The position numbers were made by a program, and so were the translations under genes. A DNA stretch of 64,000 bases. Origin: Chloroflexota bacterium (GTDB lineage Bacteria; Chloroflexota; Anaerolineae; 4572-78; J111). The notes below the pieces were generated by a model. That model was not told the origin of the DNA. It worked only from the letters and a program-made list of their open reading frames with translations, and did not search any database. The stretch lies in the NCBI GenBank assembly GCA_016860845.1, contig BOKF01000031.1, forward strand, positions 1-64,000. The letters are read 5' to 3'. Of this stretch, positions 16,941 to 24,842 are shown one piece after another (position 1 is the stretch's first letter; each line of letters begins with the position of its first letter).

Positions 16941-17746
16941 CTATCAATCCCTGACCCATTCGACCCGGATTTCTCCCCCGGCAAATCCTTCGGGGTGCGC
17001 TTGGCGCGCGGGTCGAGCGAGTCGAAACCTTCAAACGGGGCGTCAAGCCGCTTTTGACTCATAGAAATATACTCAGGATTGACGTCAATGCCAAACCAGG
17101 CCCTGCCCAAAATCTGGGCCACGCGGCAGGTTGTGCCGCTGCCGACAAAAGGATCGAGCACTACCTGGCCCGGCTGGGAGCTGGCTTTGATGATGCGCTC
17201 CAGCAGCGCTTCCGGTTTCTGGGTCGGATGCGCTTCCCGTTCGGCGCTGCAATAGTGAACGTGAGAAAAGGTCCAGACGTCGCCGGGATTGGCCCCGGCC
17301 ATGTTGTTGCGCTCCCGGTAATATTTTTGCGGCACGCGCACCTCGTCGAGGTTAAAGGTGAACTGCTGGGATCTGGTAAAATAGAGAATATCTTCATGCC
17401 GGGGCGAAAAGCCGGTTTTGCGGCCCATACCCTGGGTGTAATGCCAGGTGATCCAGCCGTTAAACTCCAGCTTGAACTCCTCTTCCAGCAGCATAAACAG
17501 CCGGGAGACGAAGCGCACGCCCATAAAAACGTAGATCGAGCCGGTCGGCTTGAGCAGGCGGACGGCCTGGGCCAGCCAGGCCCGTGTGAACGCTTCGTAC
17601 TCGCGCCAGGCTTTCCGGTCGAGGTTGTTGCCGTAATCTTTGCCTAAATTGTAGGGCGGGTCGGCGATGAGTAGGTCCACGCAGGCATCGGGTAGACGGG
17701 ACATTTCCTGGACGGCATCGCCGCAGATGAGGTGGTTGAAGTTCAT
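16919..17746 (-). CDS. Orphan beta-class DNA methyltransferase (N4/N6)
   Basis: 275 residues. Motif IV DPPYNLG (residues ~31-37) precedes the SAM-binding motif I DPFVGSGTT (~195-203), the beta-class order of N6-adenine/N4-cytosine enzymes. GWITWHYTQGMGRKTGFSPRHE and YCSAEREAHPTQKPEALLERI are also typical. No restriction endonuclease is adjacent, so it is either a regulatory/solitary methylase or has lost its partner. The extreme C-terminus (DRSVIRDA) is encoded by the repeat at 16881-16940, meaning that repeat insertion replaced the natural end. ATG 17746. Confidence 0.88.
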   Translation of the reverse strand: MNFNHLICGDAVQEMSRLPDACVDLLIADPPYNLGKDYGNNLDRKAWREYEAFTRAWLAQAVRLLKPTGSIYVFMGVRFVSRLFMLLEEEFKLEFNGWITWHYTQGMGRKTGFSPRHEDILYFTRSQQFTFNLDEVRVPQKYYRERNNMAGANPGDVWTFSHVHYCSAEREAHPTQKPEALLERIIKASSQPGQVVLDPFVGSGTTCRVAQILGRAWFGIDVNPEYISMSQKRLDAPFEGFDSLDPRAKRTPKDLPGEKSGSNGSGIDRSVIRDA

Positions 17747-17876
17747 TATCTCAGGAATTACGCGCTTTCAAATATTTAAAGCCACAGTTTACACAGTATC
17801 TTCTAAGATCGTGGGGTGCTAACTCTGGTCCACCAATTCTCTCACCAGCTTGGATGACAATCTTAAAGATACCGAA

Positions 17877-18746
17877 TTAAATTAACACGACTAAACAGCG
17901 AAAACCAACTAGATAAGGACGAGAAAGGTATGCGGTAAAGTTACGATGAGAAGAGTAAAGAAATGCACCACTCGTGTACCAGCTACCCCCACGAAACACG
18001 TGGGGTCTGAATATAAAAAGTTCAAGGGTGTTTGTTGTCCATTCCCAGACATTGCCTGCCATATCAACGCACCCATAAGGACTGTCACCCCTTGGTGAAT
18101 ATTTGCCCACAGGTGTTGTACTTCCCACATTTAGATTGAAATTACATGTTTCTGGGGTCGGCGAGTAATCTCCCCACGGATATATTCGACCATCAATGCC
18201 ACGTGCGGCCTTTTCCCACTCTTCCTCCGTTGGCAGTCGCTTGTTGGCCCATTTGGCGTAAGCATTAGCGTCATCAATCGAAACATTAACAATGGGATGA
18301 TTAACGATTTCATTAGGTGGATGTTTGACTTTTCCCCAATGAGGTGGTGGTCTATGACCAGTCTTGGATACAAACCGATAATATTCAGCATTTGTAACAG
18401 GCGTCCTATCAATCCAAAATTCAGGTAAGACTGCCTGTGATTTTTTATCACCAAAAAGAAAACTACCTGCTGCAACGCGTACCATTTCTTTGTCATCTTT
18501 GGCCCAGATCATAGTCTCGACTTTGACCTGCTCAAGTGGCTGAACATTAATTTGCCCAATATTTTCTGATTTTGAAATTTTGCCCAGTTCTTCGTGTAAG
18601 CCCTGGACCTTTGATTTTATTTCATCTATCTCCAAAAGGATTTTAGGATCGGCAGACATTCCCTCTAAAGCTGACTGTTCTTCAAGTATTTGTAAACGAC
18701 GCTGGTGATTAAAAATGAGTTTCTTTAGATCATCCTCATGTGGCAT
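17877..18746 (-). CDS. SUMF1/FGE-type protein with N-terminal helical adaptor
   Basis: 289 residues. Residues 1-60 form a predicted helical hairpin (LKKLIFNHQRRLQILEEQSA; EIDEIKSKVQGLHEEL) of the kind I recall at the N-terminus of caspase-like, NACHT and SUMF1 effector proteins. Residues ~85-289 are a formylglycine-generating-enzyme/C-type-lectin-like fold: FWIDRTPVTNAEYYRF, NVSIDDANAYAKWANKRLPTEEEWEKAAR (in parts), YPWGD, DMAGNVWEW, FRGGSWY and the closing GFRC. It may act as a sensor or effector, not a sulfatase activator. The gene is clearly AT-richer than miaB and the methyltransferase, and opens an AT-rich island. Confidence 0.82.
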   Translation of the reverse strand: MPHEDDLKKLIFNHQRRLQILEEQSALEGMSADPKILLEIDEIKSKVQGLHEELGKISKSENIGQINVQPLEQVKVETMIWAKDDKEMVRVAAGSFLFGDKKSQAVLPEFWIDRTPVTNAEYYRFVSKTGHRPPPHWGKVKHPPNEIVNHPIVNVSIDDANAYAKWANKRLPTEEEWEKAARGIDGRIYPWGDYSPTPETCNFNLNVGSTTPVGKYSPRGDSPYGCVDMAGNVWEWTTNTLELFIFRPHVFRGGSWYTSGAFLYSSHRNFTAYLSRPYLVGFRCLVVLI

Positions 18747-19011
18747 AAGAACTCCTCTACGTTGCTCAACTACCGCAACCTTCAGTCTCTGTTAGACCAG
18801 CGGCTTAGTTACGCTAAATGTGAAGCGATCACCGGTCAAAGTCTTGAAGATACACGTTAGCCCATTTTTCCCCTGGAATCGTTTCAACCAAGTGCATCTT
18901 ACCACCTTCAACCATCACTAAGCAGATTGCATACTGATAGATCACTTGAACAGGACTGTGGTTGGGCGTCCGAGATAGCAGTGAATTGTTCTATTTCGGG
19001 TGGTAGATTTG
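18747..19011. other. AT-rich spacer
   Basis: No gene recognised on either strand; short broken frames only. It may hold remnants of a gene between the SUMF1 protein and the zinc-ribbon membrane protein. Confidence 0.4.
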
Positions 19012-19527
19012 TTATGTCTTGTCCAGCCATTTGGCAAGATGTCCAAGTGGTTTTGATAAAAAAACAATACTAATAATTTCTATTATTAGAGATTGAAGTA
19101 CATCGTAAATATCAAATGCGCGGCGAAAAATAATCGCCAATAGGGGCAAAGCCAAAATTATTGCCAGAAAAAGAACGCAATGTAGAAACCAACCAGACAG
19201 ATATGCTCTAAAAAACTTTTGGAAAGCAGTTCGTAAAGCCGCAATAAATACCCCAAATAGGATCAATGCAAAAGCAAACTGAACGAGAATAGCAATAGCC
19301 AGGGTTGAAGCAAATGTCCCCCACCCCGCAATATCAAAGTATAAGATAGTCAAGATAGATAATCCACTGATAACCCCTATTGGCATGATGAAATTATTTA
19401 CCCACCACCAACGACTAACGGGTGGGTTTCCTTTAGGACAATCTGGGTTAGGGCAAGGTTGACCGACGACAGGGCGACGATCCGACAAGAACTTTATCCT
19501 ACAAGATTGGCACTTAATCTCGTACAT
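19012..19527 (-). CDS. Zinc-ribbon membrane protein, unknown function
   Basis: 171 residues. The N-terminal zinc ribbon has two Cys pairs, CQSC (residues 5-8) and CPNPDCPKG (~25-33). It is followed by four transmembrane helices at about 47-68, 73-100, 112-137 and 140-160. The arrangement resembles small zinc-ribbon/TM proteins that occur in accessory islands. ATG 19527 lacks a strong Shine-Dalgarno. It overlaps the end of the decayed reading frame upstream. No function can be assigned. Confidence 0.65.
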   Translation of the reverse strand: MYEIKCQSCRIKFLSDRRPVVGQPCPNPDCPKGNPPVSRWWWVNNFIMPIGVISGLSILTILYFDIAGWGTFASTLAIAILVQFAFALILFGVFIAALRTAFQKFFRAYLSGWFLHCVLFLAIILALPLLAIIFRRAFDIYDVLQSLIIEIISIVFLSKPLGHLAKWLDKT

Positions 19528-19792
19528 TTAACCATTGCTCACTATGAATGACTACCTGGATAAGAAAACACGGCAATTCTAGGTGTTTCAATAAGTGGGT
19601 TGCTTCGTTACGGTAGGGTTTGGCACAGGTGTCAGTAAGCTCTTTAATACAAGTCCATTTTCTGTTGTATGCCCTTCGATTGTTCCTCCACCCATTGTGT
19701 TCTGTAACTCTCTCTAGGTTGAAGGCCAACAGCCGGGCAAAAATTTCCTCATCGCTCCAATCACAGGGCCAGCCGTAAGCCAGCCGTTTTAT
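19514..19792 (-). pseudogene. Possible 3' remnant of a DNA methyltransferase/restriction gene
   Basis: Before the first in-frame start the frame reads AYGWPCDWSDEEIFARLLAF then NLERVTEH. The phrase YGWPxDxSDEEILxRLLALNxER is one I associate with the C-termini of large N6-adenine methylase or methylase-endonuclease proteins. The frame has no start codon before it (a TGA at 19793-19795 precedes) and then drifts into low-similarity sequence. I read it as a truncated relic. The family call rests on memory of this short phrase and is weak. Confidence 0.3.
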
Positions 19793-19805
19793 TCACTACG
19801 GTCAA

Positions 19806-20480
19806 TTATCTGTTACGTCTGGTGGAGCGTGTGGGTGAGGGTTGGGTTGCCGGGGTCGATTCTTCCTCTTCATAATTAACTTCTGGATAAATAAGGGGAG
19901 TTAATGCGTAAAGACTTGCCCACATGCCTAGAAATAAAACAAATACTAAGAGTAACCCCAAACCAACATAACCAGTCATTGAATAAGATTTTTCTCTCTC
20001 CACTAGCTCTGCGACAGTTTTTGGTTGATACTCCCAGGAAACAGGAGTTGCTGGATTTGCTGTCACTGTAGATTGATAAGCCTGGGCTGTCTGCGTAGCA
20101 TGAATGATGGAGTTTTCACGAAGTTCTTCTGTTCGACTTTCGATGTTGGTCTGAGCTATTGCGACAAATAAGCCAATCAAGATAGGGGCAACAAGAATCC
20201 CTACTCCGAGGGCTGCATTGCCTGCCATCTCTGTTGTAACAATAGGCTCGTCTGCACGATGAGCAAGTCGTCTTCTGAGTAATACCAAACCGATAATAAA
20301 CCAACCGTATATGGCAACTAGGACCATAATAACTTGAGCCAAAACAGGAAGGCCCGCGTTGTTGCTTGTACCTTGGGGGGCAGTATTCCATAATCCACCA
20401 AAAAAGGCGATAAGCGCAATGGCATCAGCCACTAATCCAAGGATACCTGTAACTAAACCAAATTGTTCTAATTTGGACAT
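19806..20480 (-). CDS. Four-helix membrane protein, unknown function
   Basis: 224 residues from ATG 20480, chosen for GAGGCAAGC upstream. Transmembrane helices are predicted at about 9-30, 47-70, 88-110 and 170-195, and the C-terminus is acidic then Thr/Ser/Arg-rich. The loop between helices 3 and 4 (~60 residues) is polar. AT-rich like its neighbours. The nearby genes on the same strand suggest an island of poorly characterised membrane proteins. No family recognised. Confidence 0.65.
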   Translation of the reverse strand: MSKLEQFGLVTGILGLVADAIALIAFFGGLWNTAPQGTSNNAGLPVLAQVIMVLVAIYGWFIIGLVLLRRRLAHRADEPIVTTEMAGNAALGVGILVAPILIGLFVAIAQTNIESRTEELRENSIIHATQTAQAYQSTVTANPATPVSWEYQPKTVAELVEREKSYSMTGYVGLGLLLVFVLFLGMWASLYALTPLIYPEVNYEEEESTPATQPSPTRSTRRNR

Positions 20481-20804
20481 GCTTGCCTCACTATTCAATT
20501 TTAACACCGTTTAGCTTCTACAGCAATGGACAAAAATGGAAAAACCAGCGCGTTAAGGCTGGCTCTTTCTGGTCTCTTGTATTAGGCTCGATTTTCAGTG
20601 ACCAGAGGGAAAGACGCGCCAACGGAAATAAGGATACGGTTGTATCTTCGCTCATTTGTGCTAAAATCTCTCTATCCAAGCAATGAAAGTAGGACTTTCG
20701 TTTGGATGTCATTTTGAGCGACCGTAGGGAGCGAAAAATCCCTAGAAGGCTGGCTTGCAATCGAACCTCTGAGGGATTCTTCACTCCGCTGCGCTCCGTT
20801 CAGA
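20481..20804. other. Spacer with a large inverted repeat
   Basis: No gene. Dominated by the imperfect hairpin at 20691-20822 described in the next entry. Confidence 0.55.
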
Positions 20805-20822
20805 ATGACAAGCGAAAGTCCT
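20691..20822. repeat. Large imperfect hairpin repeat
   Basis: Outer arms AGGACTTTCG and CGAAAGTCCT, then GTCATTTTGAGCGACCG with GGGAGCGAAAAATCCCT, paired with AGGGATTCTTCACTCC and GTTCAGAATGAC. The right arm resembles a widespread bacterial intergenic repeat. It supplies the ATG at 20805 of the following gene. Confidence 0.7.
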
Positions 20823-23000
20823 GGAAAGGTTACTTTTGTGCCGACGACTTTTCTCACCGGCCCGGCCGGAACCGGCAAAACAACCCAAGCGGTGGCGCGG
20901 CTGCGCAACCTGCTGGCCGATCACGTGCCGGGCCATAACATCCTGGCCCTGGTCTCCCAGTCAACCCTGGCCGGCCCTTATCGTGACCTGCTGCGTGATC
21001 CCGGCCTGCCCGGCGCGGCCGCCGTAGATATTCTGACGTTTAGCGGCCTGGCGCTGCAAACCATTGACCTGTTTTGGCCGCTGGTGGCTGCTCCGGCCGG
21101 TTTTGGCCGCCCCCAGGCCCGGCCTGTCTTTTTGACCATCGAAACGGCCCAATATTATTTGCACCAGGTGCTAGAACCGCTGCTGCGCCAGGGCTATTTT
21201 GATCCCAACGTCGTCCCCATCACCATCTCCCTGCCCCGCTTGATGAGCCAGATTTTGGACAACCTGAACAAGGCGGCCTTGATTGGCCTGCCGCATACCG
21301 AAGTGGGGGCGCGCCTGGCGGCTTCCCTGGCGGTCGAACCAAGCAGCCGGGCGGCTTTGGAACACACCCAGGTCTGTGTCAACGAATTTCGCGCCTTCTG
21401 CCTGGCCCGCAATCTGCTCGATTTTTCCCTGCGCATCGAAACCTTCCGGCGCTACCTCTGGCCGGTCGAAGGCATCCACCAATATCTGACCGGGCGCTAC
21501 CGCCACCTGATTGTGGACAACATTGAAGAAGACAATCCCTTTGCCCACGCCATGCTGCGTGAATGGCTACCCCACACCGAGTCGGCCCTGCTGGTCAACG
21601 ACGAGGACGCCGGTTATCGTATCTTTCTGGGAGCCAATTGGCGCACGGCCCAGAGTCTGGCATCTCTGGCCGATGAAACCATTCGCCTGACCGACTCCCA
21701 GGTGGCCTCAGCCGATATGCTCGCTTTGGGGGAGCAGTTGAGCCAAATCCTCAATGGACGACCGCAGACCGCAGACCGGCGACTGCCGCTTGCTGACCCC
21801 CAACCCCCGACCGCCGACCCCCGGCGCGTCATCACCTTTCAGCAGGAACGCTTCTACCCGCAGATGATCGAGTGGACCATTGAGCGGATCGCCGCGCTGC
21901 TGGCTGATGGCGTCTCCCCGGCAGAGATTGTCGTGCTGGCTCCTTTTGTCAGCGATGCGCTGCGTTTTTCCTTTACCCAGCGTATGGCTCAGCGCGGCCT
22001 GCCGGCTCGCTCCCATCGCCCCTCCCGCCCCTTGAGCGAAGAACCAGCGGCTAAAACCGTGCTCACCCTGGCCCGCCTGACCTTCCCCGAAATGGGCCTG
22101 CTGCCGGAACCGTTTGACGTTGCTCAAGCCCTCAGCCAGGCCATTGCCGATCTGGATTTAATTCGGGCCAACCTCTTGACTCAAGTGGTTTACCGTCCAG
22201 ACCGCCGACCACCGTCCGCCGACCGCCAGCCCTTAATTCACAATTCGCAATTTCCCCTGACCGCTTTCGACCAAATTGAAGGGGATGTGCGCGAGCGGAT
22301 CTCCTACCAGGCGGGCAACCGCTTCGACCAGCTCCGCGCCTGGCTGCAAAATGTTCAGGCCGGTTCAGCCCCGCCGGTGCTCGATCACTTTTTCAGCCGC
22401 CTGTTTGATGAAATTTTGGCCCAGCCGGGGTTTGGCTTCCACGGCCAGCCCGAGGCGGGTGAGGTGATTGCGAACCTGATTGACTCCGCCCGGTCCTTTC
22501 GCCGGGTGACGGAGCAGGTGCCTGGAGTCACGAGCGCCGGTTTTCCCGGCGTGATCGAACTCAACCGCGCCTACCTTGAAACCATCGAACAGGAAATCAT
22601 GGCCGCCCAGTACCTGCGCAGTTGGGACGGCAGTTCCGAGTCGGCGGTGTTGATTACCCCGGCCACCACCTTTTTGATGAGCAATCGCCCGGTGGAGTAC
22701 CAGTTCTGGCTCGATGCCGGCAGCAGCGGCTGGTGGGAACGGATTGCCCAGCCGCTGACCCACCCTTACGTTCTGACCGCCGATTGGGAACCGGGCCGTC
22801 TCTGGACCGACGCCGACGAAGTGGCCGGCCAGCGTGACCGGCTCTCCCGCCTGGTCCTCGGCCTGACCCGCCGCTGCCGCAAACATGTGTTCATCGTCAA
22901 TTCTGAAGTCGGCGAGCAGGGGTACGAGCAGCGCGGCCAACTGCTGATTGCCCTCCAACAAATGCTGCGCCATCTGCCGCAGACTCCCCAGAAACCTTAA
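20805..23000 (+). CDS. AddB/UvrD-like ATPase of a split helicase-nuclease
   Basis: 731 residues. Walker A is FLTGPAGTGKTTQA (residues ~16-29) and a Walker-B-like HLIVDNIEEDNPFAHAML lies near 236-253. The body resembles AddB/RecC-type or inactive SF1 helicases more than a complete helicase, with no clear motif VI. It probably works with the UvrD helicase (29832) and the RecB-like nuclease (32521). Two stretches (residues ~320-340 and ~463-483) are encoded by short tandem repeats. The true start may be GTG 20838 (AAAGG upstream), since ATG 20805 lies in a dispersed repeat. Confidence 0.7.
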   Translation: MTSESPGKVTFVPTTFLTGPAGTGKTTQAVARLRNLLADHVPGHNILALVSQSTLAGPYRDLLRDPGLPGAAAVDILTFSGLALQTIDLFWPLVAAPAGFGRPQARPVFLTIETAQYYLHQVLEPLLRQGYFDPNVVPITISLPRLMSQILDNLNKAALIGLPHTEVGARLAASLAVEPSSRAALEHTQVCVNEFRAFCLARNLLDFSLRIETFRRYLWPVEGIHQYLTGRYRHLIVDNIEEDNPFAHAMLREWLPHTESALLVNDEDAGYRIFLGANWRTAQSLASLADETIRLTDSQVASADMLALGEQLSQILNGRPQTADRRLPLADPQPPTADPRRVITFQQERFYPQMIEWTIERIAALLADGVSPAEIVVLAPFVSDALRFSFTQRMAQRGLPARSHRPSRPLSEEPAAKTVLTLARLTFPEMGLLPEPFDVAQALSQAIADLDLIRANLLTQVVYRPDRRPPSADRQPLIHNSQFPLTAFDQIEGDVRERISYQAGNRFDQLRAWLQNVQAGSAPPVLDHFFSRLFDEILAQPGFGFHGQPEAGEVIANLIDSARSFRRVTEQVPGVTSAGFPGVIELNRAYLETIEQEIMAAQYLRSWDGSSESAVLITPATTFLMSNRPVEYQFWLDAGSSGWWERIAQPLTHPYVLTADWEPGRLWTDADEVAGQRDRLSRLVLGLTRRCRKHVFIVNSEVGEQGYEQRGQLLIALQQMLRHLPQTPQKP
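21762..21826. repeat. In-frame 7-nt tandem repeat (GACCGCA type)
   Basis: GACCGCAGACCGCAGACCGG followed by related GACCCCC/GACCGCC units inside the AddB-like gene. It encodes a low-complexity Pro/Arg/Asp segment after QILNG. Confidence 0.7.
22193..22255. repeat. In-frame tandem repeat (GACCGCC then CACAATTCGCAATT)
   Basis: A second insertion in the same gene combines GACCGCCGACC units with an AATTCACAATTCGCAATT run, which is the word of the recN-TPR spacer repeat (2189-2287). Confidence 0.65.
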
Positions 23001-23042
23001 AATTCTCCTTCTCATGCCCTAACCTGGCCGAGCCAGAGCCAA

Positions 23043-23150
23043 AAAGGAACACAGAGTTACGCAGAGACTCCACAGAGACACGCAGAGAAGCTCTAAAAAT
23101 TCCTCTGTGAAACCCTGTGACTTCTCCGCGCCCCTCTGTGTAACAACTTC
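23043..23150. repeat. Short-tandem-repeat inverted pair (CACAGAG type)
   Basis: Left arm ACACAGAGTTACGCAGAG and CCACAGAGACACGCAGAG; right arm CCTCTGTGAAACCCTGTGAC and CCCTCTGTGTAAC. Confidence 0.7.
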
Positions 23151-23268
23151 TTGCTCCCTGTACAAGAATCTGACTCATAAGGTACTACTGTTTCCCCAAC
23201 TTAGTTTGGGAACCAGAGGGGAAAGTAAATAGGAAAAAAGGACTATCTCTCAAACCAGATTCAAACAT

Positions 23269-23297
23269 TTGTGTATTATCCTTAACATTATTAAAAT
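23269..23297 (+). promoter_or_regulatory. Sigma-70-type promoter of the RRE-M50/peptide unit
   Basis: TTGTGT (23269-23274), 17 bp, TAAAAT (23292-23297); start codon 42 bp downstream. Confidence 0.5.
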
Positions 23298-23338
23298 ACA
23301 GCTTTCTTTTCCGGTTGCAATTAGTTTTTGAACTGGTT

Positions 23339-24544
23339 ATGGAACTCTCGGCCATCTCGCTGGACAGCCAAATTCGTTTACGACCTCTTTCCAAGCAGCT
23401 TGAAAATGGGGTTGCGATTATTGGCTGGGGTGATGAGTTCCTGGAGTTGCCGCCGGAGGGCCTGCACTTTATCGCCTGGCTGAATGAAGGGTTGAGTCTG
23501 CGTGAAGCCCGGCAGCGCTTTGAAACGCACTACAACCCTTTTCCCGAGGACGAAGTTTGGGAAGTTGTTAAGGCTTTTTGGGAGAGTGATTTTATTGCCG
23601 CTGTAGACGGGCAGGCTGTTTCCCCCCAACTCGTCCCGGCCTCAACGCAAGCGTCGTGGCTGCCGCGGGCCTGGGCCGGCGCTCTTTTCTCCCGGCCCGT
23701 CCTGCTGGCCTGGATGGGGGTCGTTATTCCGGCGGCGATACTCTGGGTCATCACCCCGGCCTTGTGGCCGCGCCTGGCCGACTACTTCTGGGTGGATTAT
23801 AACTTCGTCATCATTTTGGCTGGTTTACTGCTCTGGCTGGTGGACATGCCTCTGCACGAACTGGCTCATCTGCTGGCCTGCCGGGCCAAAGGGATTGACG
23901 CTTCCATCACCTGGACGCAGCGCCTCGGCTTTATTCCCATGAGCCAGACGATTATGCACAATATTTGGGCAGCGCCTCGCTCGGCCCGGTTGTTACCTCT
24001 GGCGGCGGGCATGGTTTGGGATGTAGGGCGGATTAGCCTGCTGGTATACCTGCTCTTTTTCCAACAGGTAGGATGGTTGGTTTGGCCGGAGTTAGCAACC
24101 AAGTTTTTGAAATTTTACCTGCTTACCTCGACTCTATCCCTCGCGGCTCAATTTTGGCTCTTTTCCAAAATGGATGGCTATTTCTTGCTGTCCGCTTTAC
24201 TGGGGCAGCGGAATTTGCAAGCCGACACCTATGCCTGGTTTAAGTCCAAATTGAGCAAAATGGGTCATTTTGACCCATCTGCCGGGGGAATGAAATTTAT
24301 CTATCTCTATGCGCTGGTGACGATTTTGGGAGGCGGTCTATTTATGGGGCAGTTCTTTTTGGTGCAACTGCCGATCAAGTTACGCTTGCTGTGGGAATCG
24401 TTTCTCAGGATTAGCGGCAGTACCACCCTCGTTTCCCTGGAATTTGGGGACGGTGTCGCCGTTTTGACCAGCCAGGTGATTGACCTGGGTCTTCTCGCGT
24501 ATGCCTACTGGCGGGAAACCTGGCCCAGTTGGCGCCAATCTTGA
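23339..24544 (+). CDS. PqqD-like (RRE) domain fused to M50 membrane metalloprotease
   Basis: 401 residues from ATG 23339 (TTG 23315 is an alternative). Residues ~10-90 match a PqqD-like RiPP-recognition winged helix: IRLRPLSKQLENGVAIIGW, FLELPPEGLHFIAWLNEG, then helices to FWESDFI. Membrane helices begin at ~115. The zinc motif is HELAH in DMPLHELAHLLACRAKG (~168-185), and the third ligand is probably the Asp of KMDGYFLLSALLG (~276-288), as in the peptide-zinc-metalloprotease group (YydH-like). Such proteins process or export ribosomally made peptides. A 19-residue peptide gene and a terminator follow, so this is a compact RiPP-like unit. No radical-SAM partner or ABC exporter is adjacent. 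Confidence 0.85.
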   Translation: MELSAISLDSQIRLRPLSKQLENGVAIIGWGDEFLELPPEGLHFIAWLNEGLSLREARQRFETHYNPFPEDEVWEVVKAFWESDFIAAVDGQAVSPQLVPASTQASWLPRAWAGALFSRPVLLAWMGVVIPAAILWVITPALWPRLADYFWVDYNFVIILAGLLLWLVDMPLHELAHLLACRAKGIDASITWTQRLGFIPMSQTIMHNIWAAPRSARLLPLAAGMVWDVGRISLLVYLLFFQQVGWLVWPELATKFLKFYLLTSTLSLAAQFWLFSKMDGYFLLSALLGQRNLQADTYAWFKSKLSKMGHFDPSAGGMKFIYLYALVTILGGGLFMGQFFLVQLPIKLRLLWESFLRISGSTTLVSLEFGDGVAVLTSQVIDLGLLAYAYWRETWPSWRQS

Positions 24545-24609
24545 TGTTCCAAGACCGGCCCGTGAGGGGGCGGATCTTGCAGCAAATCTATCAGAAAGGA
24601 GCTTGACAC

Positions 24610-24669
24610 ATGAAAGTCCGCAAAGTCGAAAAGGTCAAACCAACCGGCACCCCTCGCGGAAGTGGTTGA
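24610..24669 (+). CDS. Candidate 19-residue substrate peptide
   Basis: ATG 24610 to TGA 24669 encodes MKVRKVEKVKPTGTPRGSG. Upstream is AGAAAGGAGCTTGACAC, a strong Shine-Dalgarno at optimal distance. It lies 65 bp after the PqqD-M50 gene and before a strong terminator, so it is probably co-transcribed. The peptide is strongly basic with a Pro/Gly/Thr-rich end and has no hydrophobic segment. It could be a RiPP precursor, a signalling peptide or the protease's substrate. A second, start-less copy (24877-24954) shares the KVRK and TTGS elements and upstream sequence, which supports a real conserved unit. Confidence 0.5.
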   Translation: MKVRKVEKVKPTGTPRGSG

Positions 24670-24730
24670 TCTCGTTTGTTGTTAGTCAGGCACTTTGGTA
24701 CTCCGATTGATGACTAACTTACTCTCCAGG

Positions 24731-24770
24731 ACAAGCGCGGCTAGTAATTCGTCGCGCTTGTTTTTGTTTT
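24731..24770 (+). terminator. Rho-independent terminator of the RRE-M50/peptide unit
   Basis: ACAAGCGCG (24731-24739) pairs with CGCGCTTGT (24753-24761) and is followed by TTTTGTTTT. A further GTTAGTCA/TGACTAAC hairpin lies just upstream (24679-24718). Confidence 0.8.
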
Positions 24771-24842
24771 GACAGCATTACCTTGCTCCAACGGATGCCT
24801 GGCGAGCCGGTGGTTCTGTCCATATCTTTAGGGCTGGATTCG

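Larger units (their letters stand above)
23001..23338. other. Spacer with tandem repeat and promoter
   Basis: No gene. It contains the CACAGAG-type repeat (23043-23150), a small CCCCAACTTAGTTTGGG hairpin near 23193-23215 and the promoter 23269-23297. Confidence 0.6.

Noticed and set aside
24480..24710. 76-codon plus-strand frame overlapping the M50 gene end and the peptide gene
   Set aside because: It begins inside the M50 gene in another frame and has no ribosome-binding site; the 19-codon frame has a much better start.
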